Positions 9,721-20,224 of a stretch of 64,000 nucleotides of DNA are shown piece after piece; within the stretch, counting starts at the first letter, position 1; each line of letters begins with the position of its first letter. The stretch covers positions 30,098,852-30,162,851 of the forward strand of contig NC_056040.1 of the NCBI RefSeq assembly GCF_004379255.2. Direction: 5' to 3'. The notes beneath the pieces were generated by a model. It was given only the letters and a program-made list of their open reading frames with translations. It had not been told where the DNA came from and made no database searches. This DNA is from Salvia splendens. Lineage: Eukaryota; Streptophyta; Magnoliopsida; Lamiales; Lamiaceae. The translations under genes were made by a program, and so were the position numbers.

Positions 9721-9869
9721 CATATTCACATTTATTTCAATAATTTCTACGCAAACAAAAATAAAAAAGAAGATGAAGATAGGAAAGAAGTTATACCTAC
9801 ACGCATGAACATTATTAAAGAAGATGAAATATTGTAGACTTTAGCCATGAAAATAGTAGTATTGTCATT

Positions 9870-10335
9870 CAAAGCTATCCCATGATAAAAGTATGCATTT
9901 CCATAAGGAAAATTTATTACACTTCCTCAACCATTTCAATCTAGAAAATGAGGGGACAAAGAGAGATCCAGATCATCCATAATTCCGGTGCTAGAACCGA
10001 TATCATATTGGCCATCAGCAAGCACGTCAATATCTTACATTGTTGCACATGTTCTGTTCCCAATAGTCCCATGTGAAGGAGTCAGGTGGCCTGCGAGTGA
10101 ACCAGATGGGGGCCAGTTGATTAGGGTATCCAGACAACAGTTGGTACCCGATATCCTTTGGAGCTTCATTATGGTACCCACACAGCATAACTTCCCGGCA
10201 TCAGATGGAGCTTTCGTTGCCCCAGCCCCCAAGCAGCAATTGGTTCCTCGTGTCAGTTGGAACTCTCTCAGGGAACCCGGGCAGCAATTGGCCCTCATTA
10301 CATGCAAGTGCTTTAGTTTTGTGCACAACACAGGA
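9870..10335 (-). pseudogene. Inverted partial copy of the MYB gene tail (right arm)
   Basis: The minus strand matches the plus strand at 7985-8215, with additional upstream tail sequence. It encodes repeated short units such as QLLPGFPERVP, QLLLGG and QLLSGYPNQLAP before reading into the 3' flank. The MYB domain itself is absent. It is therefore a tail-to-tail partial duplicate of the gene at 7.69 kb. No continuous frame links the units, so it is not expected to make protein. Confidence 0.55.
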
Positions 10336-10600
10336 TGACTCTATAGTATAAATGTAATGTATAGATGATATTCATTATCCCATTTGTCTTTTAATGAGGT
10401 TTGTGGGAAAGGATCCTCTAATGTGCAGTTTTGTGCATAACAGCAGGTGATCCCTTCTACGTGCATTATTAATATTGTGCACAAATTTACACTGTTTCAT
10501 CACTATTTCATAATCACTTTTTTTCCTCTTATTTATCGGTGGTTTAAATGTAATGTATGGAAAACATTCATTATCCCATTAGTCTTTTAAGTTTTAATGA
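10336..10600 (+). repeat. Further units of the 105-bp repeat
   Basis: Two direct-orientation cores (AATGTAATGTATAGATGATA and TAATGTATGGAAAACATTC) with the flanking CATTTGTCTTTTAATGAGG element occur here. They also carry the TGCAGTTTTGTGCATAAC segment seen reversed at 9570. From 10600 to 11111 I see no gene; there is a possible partial exon-like stretch at 10866-11020 that I cannot identify. Confidence 0.55.
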
Positions 10601-11111
10601 GGTTTGTTGATATAAAGCATCTTTATCTTCATTTTCAACACAAATGGGATAATGTATTTCAATGTCATGTTTTTCCAGTCTTTCTGTTACAACTCTCTCG
10701 TTCCCTCTCTAAATGCCCTTTTCATCTTTATCTTTTTTTATAAGCAAAATTTTAAGTTGGATGTGAACGAAATAATGTAAATGTTGTGTGTTTTTTATTT
10801 TTATTTATTCAGATCCTCCAGAGTATTGACGTACACTTTAAAGATCGTCTTTTCCTCATGGAAGCATGAAACACGGGTGTCAAATCTGTTGTCAAAAAAT
10901 TGAATTTTGTTCAAAGACTGCATGGGGATGTGAGACATGTCTCTCATATCATGGCATCCAAGATTCGGCAGAACCGGAAGTGCCCGGCGGAAATGAGATA
11001 TTGGCTTTAGGTTCGTTGGGCATAATGCAAGAATATGATATAATGAAACAAAAATGCAAGAGAAATTATTTTAGTTTAAAGAGAGTATTTAGAAATGGGT
11101 ATACAAGTATA

Positions 11112-11306
11112 CTCCCTCCGTCCCTCACTTAAATTAGATATTTCTTTTTGGCACTAGATTTAAGAAAATGAGATTTATTAGTTAAGTGGAGGGGAATAAA
11201 GTAAAGAGGAAAAAGTAATAGAAAGAATGCCAAAAAAGATAATGACTCATTTAACTTGGGACATCCCAAAACCGAATATGTATCACTTAGCAAGGAACAT
11301 AGGGAG
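11112..11306. mobile_element. Stowaway-like MITE
   Basis: It begins CTCCCTCCGTCCCTCACTTA and ends GGAACATAGGGAG, flanked by TA on both sides (Tc1/mariner-type target). It is about 195 bp with no coding capacity. Confidence 0.8.
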
Positions 11307-11433
11307 TACTTAAATTGGTAAAAATTCACTAGGAAGTGTATATGTTGGAGTAGAGTATTTTAATTATAAGATCAATTTATACAATTGAAAATATGAACAC
11401 CGTCGAAAATGCGAGTAGACCTCACACCGGAAC

Positions 11434-12802
11434 TGTTAGAGTTTGTATACTATAAATCACCTTTTGAGTGATTGAATACTGTAAAACTATATATGTTATT
11501 TTCCAAAGGAATGAAACAGATTATTTTTGTTATAATGTTGTTATGTTTTACATTTAATGAATGTTTATTGCATATTTAAATGTATAAGCAACGTAACAAA
11601 GTCTTTATCTTTGTTTTAGTAGACCGGTTGTGGGTGTCGTCCACTTTAAGGTAACACGGTCAGTTCTGAACAAAGAAAAATAAGAATTTCACAACTTAGA
11701 TAGGCCTAGACTACCTATCGTGAAAGGTTGCAATGTCAGTCCGCATATTTCTACTGAAAGCCGAGGTCTTGATAATTAATTTCTTAATCAATGTACGTTA
11801 GCATTGAGCATACGGTATTGATTATGCACTACTTTGACTTACCAGATAGTGCGGGTTTTGCGCAACCCAAGAATCCTGGTATATTGGGTAGTGATGATTA
11901 ATATCTAGCGGTGCTAGGATTGCTATTATATTGAATCGTGCGCGAGGTGAGTCTCGTTTGATAACGTCCACATGAGGAGTTCGAAACAATGTTTTATTAT
12001 TCGGAACCTAGCTAGTTGGAGTTTGATTACTCTATGAATAATAAATAACTGTTTCTTGCTAAGTCCACTCTTGGAGTTAATAATATGTTAATTAATTAAG
12101 TCCATAGCAGACATTGATTAATTAATGGACGTTTCTATCTTAAGCGCGGGAACAAATGGAAACCCGGAATACTTGTAATTTCGGAATTGGATGAGCAGTG
12201 CAATATTACTTCTGTAGTGGCTGCTCGTAATATTCCAATATAAGCTTATATTAAATTGTGGGTTCAATTTAATTAGTAAAAAGCTAATTGGGGAGGCCAT
12301 ATCCAAATTCTTCCATAATCCCTGACTGGGCCCAATATGTGACTAAATATAAATAGGAGAATAAAGGAGACAGAAAATACAATTTTATTTTCTTCCAAAA
12401 TTTTCATCCCCCTATTCACACAGGGGACGATTTCCCTCTCCTCCGGGAGATAGGATTTCTGTCTTCTTTATTTAAGTCCTAGTTCTCTGGTGAGATCAGT
12501 CCACACTGATATCAGATTACAGTCCGGGAACCAGTCAGAAGATGCGTGGTTTAGTACTCAAGATCTTCACGTGGAGAAGACGCGAGCCATCTTCGATTCT
12601 TCAGTGAATCAACTAGGTAAATTGGCTAACTTCGCAGCAAGCGTGTTTTAGGAATTATTTATGCTAAAACATGTTTAAATTCAAGTTATGAGCATGATAC
12701 ATATGAAAATTACGCAAATAGAATTTGTCTAAATAATCTGCTATATAGATTAGAATTTTATGTGATCCGTTAGAACGCACGCTTCCGCTGCCTACCCCTT
12801 CA
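11434..12802 (+). mobile_element. Solo LTR, 1.37 kb
   Basis: The block starts TGTTAGAGTTTGTATACT and ends CTACCCCTTCA, and is flanked by GGAAC on each side (11429-11433 and 12803-12807). A TATA-like ATATAAATAGG occurs near 12346. No internal region or coding sequence is present, as expected after recombination between two LTRs. The superfamily is not certain. Confidence 0.85.
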
Positions 12803-12959
12803 GGAACACCATTGGACAAGAGGCGAAGTGCGCGTGCTGGGACCTCACGCCACCGCATCCCATCCCATCCCATTCCATCCACCCCCCGTCCAATATGCCC
12901 CCGCCACAAATTCGTCCCCTCATAATGTGATCTCAACCTTGCGTTGCGGACACTCAAAA

Positions 12960-13455
12960 TACGGTTAGGACGAGCTTTTGGGGGTTGTCTCTTTCATGAC
13001 ACCCTAGGAGGCTGGCAATATGGTTTCGTGGCTAACATTGGAACTGCTCTATTCTGATTGTAGAGGTTTGGTGTTTATTCTATGGGCTACAATTGGCCAA
13101 TGAGAGAGGATATCACAAACTGGAGGTAGAGGGTGACAGTTTTGTTGATGTGTCAATGATTATGGGTCATTTTGATATCACAATCAACTCCGGCCTTTAA
13201 TACGGAAGGTCTGCGACATGCTCAAAGATTTTGATTTTGTTGTAATTCAACATGTGCACATAGAAGGTAATTTTTCTGTTGATTTTTTTTCGCATTTTGC
13301 TTATAGTTTTCCAGAGGAGTCCATGTTCTAGAGGCTCCGTCAAGTTGTTTGAGTAATTTGTTGCTTTATGATAGAATAGGTGTTTTTTACTTTCGTTCGT
13401 CTACTTTCTTCCTCGGGCATAGCCCGCTATGTTACCAAAACAAAAAAAATTGAGC
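12960..13455 (+). pseudogene. 3' end of a non-LTR retrotransposon (LINE) with RNase H-like fragment
   Basis: In shifting frames the plus strand reads GGCLFHDTLGGWQYGFVANIG, then KLEVEGDSFVDV, then FVVIQHVHIEGNFSVDF, the usual order of the plant RNase H-like (RVT_3) region at the end of LINE polyproteins. It ends at a stop near 13332, followed by CGGGCATAGCCCGCTATG and a run of A (about 13440-13449), typical of a LINE tail. Several frameshifts and stops show it is dead and 5'-truncated. The solo LTR at 11434 lies next to it and may have split it. Confidence 0.65.
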
Positions 13456-13525
13456 ACCTTATGAGACATCTATATCTAGGCCATCCAAAAGAGCAAAACC
13501 ATTTTCATCTGTTACAAATATGCTA

Positions 13526-13762
13526 CTCTCTCTGCGGCCATTAATCGTCTCAATATGAAATTTTTGCCCGTCCGTGAATGGTTCTCTTTATTTTTTTTAC
13601 TACTTTTGATAATGGACTGCACATTCGACTATCTTTATCCTACCCACATTTTATTATAAAACTAAAATTCACCTTCAGCTAACATTTTCTATCTCCTTTA
13701 AATTACATTTTGTAAAACTCAAGCAAAGTCCAAATGAGTCTATTATTGGCGGATGGAGAAGG
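13526..13762. mobile_element. Degenerate Stowaway-like MITE
   Basis: The ends CTCTCTCTGCGGCCATTAAT and ATTATTGGCGGATGGAGAAGG are imperfect inverted repeats next to TA. Internal sequence is T/A-rich with ACTTTTGATAATGGA, similar to other MITEs in this window. Confidence 0.5.
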
Positions 13763-14164
13763 TAAGAGTATCATTCTGTGTATTTATTTACCTATAATTT
13801 TGAACACTATCTCAAAAGGCAGTCTGGCTTGTTAAACATTAGAGTTCTGAGTTCACAATAATGCATCAAACAATGTCAAGAGAGACAGAGAGAGATGGGT
13901 GGCAAATGAATAAGCGTCGAGACTCGCAAATAATTTACACGTCAAAAATAGCAAAACCAACAAGCCTTTAATGGAAGATGATCCACAAGAACACACATAG
14001 CAGTAGAGGGTTTAAAGAAGTTTGGGGAAATGATTGGGCACAACACGAACACGAACACGAACGCAGTTTTACAACGCACGGAATAGAGTGCACCTGCACA
14101 TCCCATTCTCCCGCGTTCTTCATAAAATATGCACTCTACATTTTTCTTCTACACATACACATGG

Positions 14165-16582
14165 TCAAGATTCTGCACTTGGGCTCTGCATGCAGCAAAA
14201 CCATTTTTTCTGCAAATGCCATGATTCACAATATCAGTTTCAGATGGATGATGTGCATGAAACTTGTTCAACCGCTCGAAAACAACTACAGTACATAACA
14301 CGCATAAAAATACATACTCCATCCATCCCATAAAAATTTGTGCACCTTTCATTTTCATCCGTCCCATAAAACTATGGGCATTTCCATTTATGGAAAGTTA
14401 TCCCAATTTATTACCCCTACACATCAAGATATTTACAACTTATACCACCGTCAAAACACAAATAATAATGTGGGTCTTACTATCCACTAACACTACTTTA
14501 ATTACCCTTCTCCTCCTTTCTCTTACTTTACCAATTTTGTCTTAATTTCCGTGCCATATCATATGCCCATATTTTTATGGGACGGAGGGAGTATATAGGT
14601 ACAAATCAAGCTAGCTTCAATTATGTATCAAACAAATCAGCAAAACTAAATAAATCGAAGAACGACTTACACCCTGAGGTTTTATAGGTTCTGCTCCTCC
14701 ATAATTTGTATTTGTATCCACCTTTGAAGGAGAATCTGGTTTCCCACCTGTCTTTTTCTCATCACGGGCCTTGTTAAATATTACAGTAAACCCCTCCGCT
14801 GAAGTAGGATCATTAACATCCCAATCACCAAACTTCGGCAATGGGCGACCCTTCTCCTGGACAAGACACAGGGAAAAGAAAACTGAAATAGTTAGAAATT
14901 AAATTGCTAAGATCTCAAGAACAATTAGTAACTAGGCTACTAATTTGATGCAGAATGCGAAGTACACAACAAAGTCGAAGAACAGAAATTAAGACCGGTA
15001 TGATGACAGAAATTTGGCTAAGGTGGCGATGGTGAGGAGGATGCAATGATATTGCAATACAATATCACTTAGAAGAGGGAAGATGTGTGAGCATGTCAGT
15101 GTAAAATGATAAGCATTCATACAAACAACTGAAAGATCAGTCCGTTTATGCACAACATTGCACGATAAAAGTGACTTCAAATTAGACGATAAGGTGAACT
15201 TTTACAAGCAGCAAAAAGTTTCCCTTCTTGCTGTGATCCTACTACAATTCAGCTACTAACTTCAGAAGAAAAAAATACTCAGAGATAAAAAGGGGCGCAA
15301 CGAATATGCAAACTGAACTGGATATCCCATTAGATAACGGTAAGCCAATCCTTCACCCACAAGCGCTTCCATCACCAAGAGGAGGGGAACAGAACACCCC
15401 TCCCCAACAATAGCAGATATCAAAGTATGAAAGCCATACTAATTCCCCAATCCAAATTCACACCAATACCCATGCCCCTTTTAATTCCCTTGAATTGCCA
15501 AGCACACGAAAAATGAAACTCTAAGCCTGAAAGAACTACTCGCCACCATCAGCAACATCGTTCTAATGTGAATCACATCGAAAGACTTGTGAGCAGACAG
15601 GGAGATACTTAATGATACATCATATGGATATGTACGGCAAAGGATGATAATATGTGATCAATAACTCCAAATGAAACAACCAATTGCACTCATACAGAAA
15701 AGGACATAAGAAACCAGTATTAATTACAATTGGTAGCAATATCACTGCACCACATGTCTTTATTACACTATTGACTACTAAACGAATACGCAGCTAAAAT
15801 AAGCAGGTAGACTGGCTGATCAGAAAAAAACGAAGAAAAGTATGCAAATCCGAAAGTTGGGAGGAAAGAGCTGCTACTAAACAAAAATTCACATAACATA
15901 ATACTCCCTTTGTTCCATAGTAGTGAAGTCATTTTTCCATTCTGGTACGTAATATAGTAGTGGAGTCACTTCCCTTAAAAGTCAACACATTTTTTCTCAT
16001 TTACTTTATTCTCTCTTCCTCTCTACCTTTTTCATTTTCTACTTTATTCTTCATTTACATAACTCACATAACACAATTTTTCTAAAATCGCGTCGAAAAA
16101 TAATGCCTCCAATACTATAGAATGGAGGGAGTATATGATAGTACTTAAAGAAAGTTTAGTTCTTTCAGTGCAAATGTTATAGGATTACGAAAACAGAATC
16201 GAGACAACTTAAAAAGAATAATTATATCAAATTGAATCCACAAAATCCAATTTTGAATATGTTGTGCATAAGGAAAAAATTAATAGAGAAGAGTTCCTTT
16301 GATTAATAGTCACAACAAAATTCAATGATAGAAAAGCTAGCAACCAATCGCAACAGTTAAGAAGCAAAAATCAAAGAAATAAACAATAGAATACGCCCAA
16401 GCCTGACTGAAACTGAAAGCATACCCAAAAGCAAGCCAAGCGATGGACAACAAAAATGAAAAGTTTGGCCGATGAAAATAACGGGGGGAAAGGAGTAAGG
16501 ACCATTATTGACTCAAATCCAATCAGTATAAGATCGAACAATGAAAAATACCCATGTAAGAATTTGGATTGCATACCGACAT
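14165..16582 (-). CDS. NOI/RIN4-like small protein, three coding exons
   Basis: Exons on the minus strand are 16577-16582 (ATG TCG, only M-S, then GTATGC), 14671-14856 (62 codons, acceptor TTGTCCAG, donor GTAAGT) and 14165-14209 (15 codons including TGA, acceptor ATTTGCAG). Joined they give a 78-residue protein with an uninterrupted frame. The NOI core is clear: LPKFGDWDVNDPTSAEGFTV followed by IFNKARDEKK. The C-terminus is KKWFCCMQSPSAES; its CC pair is the known acylation and membrane-anchoring site of this family. RIN4 and NOI proteins are plasma-membrane adaptors of plant immunity. Both splice junctions keep phase 0. The 1.7-kb first intron and the second intron each hold a MITE. The start is the first ATG that splices in frame to EKGRPLPKF. 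Confidence 0.9.
14317..14591. mobile_element. Stowaway-like MITE in intron 2 of the NOI-like gene
   Basis: Ends are CTCCATCCATCCCATAAAAA and TTTTTATGGGACGGAGGGAG, an almost perfect inverted repeat of 20 bp, with TA on both sides. It lies between the second and third coding exons. Confidence 0.85.
15904..16131. mobile_element. Stowaway-like MITE in intron 1 of the NOI-like gene
   Basis: Starts CTCCCTTTGTTCCATAGTAG and ends ACTATAGAATGGAGGGAG, with TA flanks. It is noncoding and about 228 bp. Confidence 0.8.
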
Positions 16583-16730
16583 GGCTCCTCAGCGAGAGAG
16601 ATCCAAAGCAGAAAAAATGGAGTTGGGCAGTGATTTGTGTGAGAGAGAGAGAATGAATACGACAGAAATAGATGGGTTTAGAACATCCACGTCCGTTCTC
16701 TTGCCAATGAGTTTGGATGGGGCCAGAACC

Positions 16731-16740
16731 CACTTATACT
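16731..16740 (-). promoter_or_regulatory. Candidate TATA box of the NOI-like gene
   Basis: The minus strand reads AGTATAAGTG about 150 bases upstream of the ATG at 16582. The 5' leader then carries a purine-rich run (GAGAGAGA). Its position is plausible, but there is no direct support for a start site. Confidence 0.35.
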
Positions 16741-16857
16741 CTCTGCTTTTAGACAAAAGCACAACACTCATATTCGTACATTTCTGCAAGGACAAGCTCA
16801 AGGGTTCCATCATTCTATTATTCAATTTAAAAAAAACATTTCCACAACACTAAAAAT

Positions 16858-17070
16858 AACCGTAATAATATTACAAATTAAAAAAAATTAAAAATTACAT
16901 AATTAAAATCATAAAATTAAAATTTTCATAATTAAAGTCTTAAAAATTAAAAATTACATAATTAAAATCATAAAAATTAAAATTTTCATAATTAAAGTCT
17001 TAAAAATTAAAAATTACATAATTTAAATCCTAAAAATTAAAAATTACATCATTAAATTCATAAAATTAAA
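16858..17070. repeat. AT-rich tandem repeat beside the Harbinger transposase
   Basis: AAAATTACATAATTAAA and ATTTTCATAATTAAAGTCTT alternate in about four imperfect copies. It lies directly downstream of the transposase stop and probably belongs to that element's 3' end. Confidence 0.7.
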
Positions 17071-17077
17071 AAAACCA

Positions 17078-18364
17078 CTACTTGTGGCCGAATTTCACCC
17101 AAATGTATTTGATTAGGTCTTCTTGTAGCTCAACGTGGGTTCGGGTATCGCGCATTGTGTGCCTTCTTTCGATCCTCTCACCCACCGTCGTATGCATACC
17201 TCGGTGTGGGGGAGACCTCGCGGTTGAGCTTCCAGCTTCATCCTCGTCGTAAAAGCTAGCCGCCCTCGGTCCTTCGTCGGCTATAATCATGTTGTGCAAG
17301 ATAATACAAGTGTACATGATGTTGGCGATATTTTTCACGTACCACAACCGAGACTGGGCCTTCACAATGTTGAATCGGGCTTGAAGGACCCCAAAAGCTC
17401 TTTCGACGTCTTTACGAGCGGACTCTTGACGCTGCGCAAAAAGAACCCGTCTCGGGTCTTGCGGGTTGCTGAGCGTCTTCACGAAAGTCGACCACCTTGG
17501 GTAGATACCATCGGCGAGATAGTAACCCATGTGGTATGTATTTCCGTTGACGGTGTAGTCGATTGCCGATGCTACACCATTCAACACATCATTGAAGAGT
17601 GGTGAAGAATAGAGCACGTTCAAGTCGTTGTTGGATCCGGCAACACCGAAATATGCATGCCAAATCCATAGGCGGTAGTCGGCGACCGCTTCAAGGATAA
17701 GTGTTGGGCCGCAACCTTTGTGGACGCTTAAGTGTTGCCCCCTTCAAGCAGTCGGGCAATTCTTCCACCTTCAATGCATGCAGTCAATGTTGCCAAGCAT
17801 ACCGGGAAAACCATGGACTGTTTCGTAAAGACGAAGCAACCGTTGGCAATCATCGGTGGTGGGTGTCCGAAGGAATTCATCCTCGAAAGCTGAACGAACG
17901 CCCTCGCAAAATATTTTAAGGCAAAGGATTGCAGTGGACTCACCGACATGCAAATACTCGTCGAAGAGGTCAGCTGTTTGCCCAGTAGCAAGTTGTCGGA
18001 TGGCACACATACACTTCTGCAACGCCGAGAGACTTTGCCGACCGGTTGCGTCTGTACTTGTTTGAAAGTATTCAACACGGGTGGACAATGTGTTGACAAT
18101 ACGCATAAACAAGCGTTTTGACATGCGAAAACGGCGCCGAAAGTAATCTTCCGGAAAACGCAGGTGTTCGGAAAAATAGTCGGCAACCAGCCTTTCGTTG
18201 GCTCTCTCCCGGTCATGATGGATGTATCGGCGAGTAGATCTAGTTGGTTGAAGAGGAGGGGTGGGGGTATTCGCTGCGACATAGGCTTCATAGGCGGCAC
18301 GATGTTGTTCATAGTATTATTGTTCTTCGCTCTCCGCTTCCGCAATGAGATGGGTGAAATCCAT
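17078..18364 (-). pseudogene. PIF/Harbinger transposase, inactivated by three nonsense codons
   Basis: Read from ATG at 18364 the frame begins MDFTHLIAEAESEEQ and continues for 429 codons without a length change, interrupted by a TAA after EEQ and by TGA where tryptophan is expected after NIDCMH and in CPTAW. The three acidic residues of the DDE nuclease are visible: D in GNIDCMH, D in YYLADGIYPRW and E in VERAFGVLQARF. Plant members cut and paste elements with a 3-bp TWA target together with a separate MYB-like ORF1 protein. No ORF1 is seen beside this copy. Two of the three stops are G-to-A changes at TGG codons, as expected from deamination of methylated DNA. Confidence 0.88.
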
Positions 18365-18599
18365 TTGAGGGTTTGAGTGAGAGAGGAAGATGTGGATATA
18401 AGTTGTATGAAAAATATGAATGAGAGATGATTTGATGTGAAAAATGGATGATGAATGTATGTATTTATAGATGATTTTGGGGATAATAAAAATAAAAAAA
18501 AATCCAGAAAAACGGTAAAAAAAGGGCCAGATTTTTGGGATTCTGATTTTTTTTTTAAATTTTTGGTATTATTTTCGATTTTTTTTAAAAAAATTGAAT

Positions 18600-18780
18600 T
18601 TCTAACGGAAATGCCGTTAGCCAATCAGAACATGTCACGTCAACTACTCGCTGGCACGGACGTGCTCGATGCATCGAGCAGCGCCGCGCCAGCGGCAAGA
18701 GCGCAGCGGCGGATAGCGATGCCGTGCCGCTGGCACGGACAGACGGACAGCGTCCTGCTCACCGCTGCAGATGATCTTAG
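18600..18780. mobile_element. GC-rich terminal region of the Harbinger element
   Basis: Upstream of the transposase the sequence becomes GC-rich (GCGCCGCGCCAGCGGCAAG) and ends ACCGCTGCAGATGATCTTAG. The reverse complement, CTAAGATCATCTGCAGCGG, looks like a PIF/Harbinger terminus preceded by a TAA-type target. A matching left end near 16.8 kb was not found. Confidence 0.4.
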
Positions 18781-18972
18781 TCGTCAATACAGACTAATAT
18801 CAATATCGAACTAATTTCTAATTATAGGTGTACATATAAATTATAGGGTGTGTATACATATGGAATGATATAAGACACACTCGCTTTATGTGAGTACCAC
18901 TGAACCACACTTGTTCGAAGTATATTTAACTTTGTTAATTTTATTTTATGTATTTAATTTGACTCTTGTATA

Positions 18973-19054
18973 CTTCCTCCGTCTCAGCTAAGATGACATA
19001 TTTTTCTTTATAGTTCCCCAACTAATATGACATATTTCTATTTTTAGTAATTTT
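18973..19054. mobile_element. Stowaway-like MITE, left piece, split by the TRIM-like element
   Basis: CTTCCTCCGTCTCAGCTAAG begins a MITE that stops abruptly where the LTR TGTTGGGGTAC starts. The other piece resumes at 22817 and ends with CATCTTAGCCGGGACGGAGA, the inverted counterpart of the start. Confidence 0.85.
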
Positions 19055-19231
19055 TGTTGGGGTACAAACCCATCCCACATCGGATGAGTGAGAGAAGTTG
19101 GAAGGTGTATATAATTCCTGTCCAACCACAATTAGTTTGAGGCCTTTTGGGAGTGACCCAAAAACAAATCCGTGCGGGCTTGACCCAAAGCGGACAATAT
19201 CAAACTAATGTTGCAGTCGACGATCCTAACA
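19055..19231 (+). repeat. TRIM-like LTR, copy 1
   Basis: 177 bp, TGTTGGGGTACAAACCC to CGATCCTAACA. It contains ATATAATTCC as a TATA-like site and nearly matches copies 2 and 3. Confidence 0.9.
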
Positions 19232-19405
19232 AGTGGTATCAGAGCCCAGGTGGCTATGGGTTGTGCCTGGATGAGCCCCGGTTAGGGTCGAGCAATGAAG
19301 GACTCGGGTTAGAGTCGGGCCCAGGATGACCCAGGGGCCAGGGCTGGAACGACCCATGTTCGTGTCGACTGCGTTCCCGATGTGGTCTCGGTTTGAGGGG
19401 AGGTT

Positions 19406-19583
19406 TGTTGGGGTACAAACCCATCCCACATCGGATGAGTGAGGGAAGTTGGAAGGTGTATATAATTCATGTCCAACCACAATTAGTTTGAGGCCTTTTG
19501 GGAGTGACCCAAAAACAAATCCGTGCGGGCTTGACCCAAAGCGGACAATATCAAACTAAATGTTGCAGTCGACGATCCTAACA
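19406..19583 (+). repeat. TRIM-like LTR, copy 2 (internal)
   Basis: 178 bp, the same ends as copy 1, with one extra A in AAACTAAATGTTGC. It is followed by a second primer-site match. Confidence 0.9.
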
Positions 19584-19643
19584 AGTGGTATCAGAGCCCA
19601 GGTGGCTATGGGTTGTGCCTGGATGAGCCCCGGTTAGGGTCGG

Positions 19644-19860
19644 GGAACTTGTGGGAGCTTGTGGAACTTCCTAAAGGGAAAATGGCACATGGGAGCTTGT
19701 GGAACTTCCTAAAGGGAAAAAGGCATTGCATTGCAAGTGGGTCTATCGAATCAAAGGTGAAGCTGATGGTAGCAAGCGCTACAAGGCTAGGCTGGTTGTC
19801 AAGGGATTTGAGCAACGAGGAAATGGTTGTTTATGAGTTGTTAGTCTCCAAGTGGGAGAT
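19644..19860 (+). pseudogene. Copia reverse-transcriptase fragment joined to the copia 3' end
   Basis: The DNA encodes LVELPKGK, with a short local duplication of GGGAGCTTGTGGAACTTCC, and in a second frame the segment corresponding to the start of the copia reverse transcriptase ([20 protein letters not shown]). After GAGCAACG it jumps to GAGGAAATGGTTGT, which is the sequence just before the 3' LTR in the copia at 27.7 kb. Most of the reverse transcriptase and RNase H is therefore deleted. Confidence 0.8.
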
Positions 19861-20183
19861 TGTTAATTATGGAGCCTAAAATATCTCCTACCATGTTTAG
19901 GATTTGTTTCCTTGAAGTATATTTCCTTGTAATAGATTTATTCCTTAAAAGATATTTCCTTATGGAATATGTTTCCTAGTTTGACTAGAATTAGGGCTCT
20001 CTAGTTGCTTATAAATAGAGGTGCTCCCTCATTGTTAAATTATGCTTATCCTGAAATTATATAGTGAAATCCCTGGCTTGGCATCGCCCCCAGACGTAGA
20101 TACACATTGTATCGAACTGGGTAAACAACTTCTTGTGTTCATTCTCTTTCATATTCGTGATTGCCTGTGTTTATTTCCCAACA
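19861..20183 (+). repeat. Single copia LTR inside the TRIM-like element
   Basis: 323 bp, TGTTAATTATGGAGCC to TTATTTCCCAACA, preceded by the purine tract CCAAGTGGGAGAT and followed by ACTGGTATCAAGAGCC (primer site). It is the same family as the 291-bp LTRs at 27695 and 40943. It is the only LTR of this copia copy and joins a 3' end on its left to a 5' end on its right. Confidence 0.9.
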
Positions 20184-20224
20184 ACTGGTATCAAGAGCCT
20201 AGGGTTTAAGAGGCAGAAATCACG

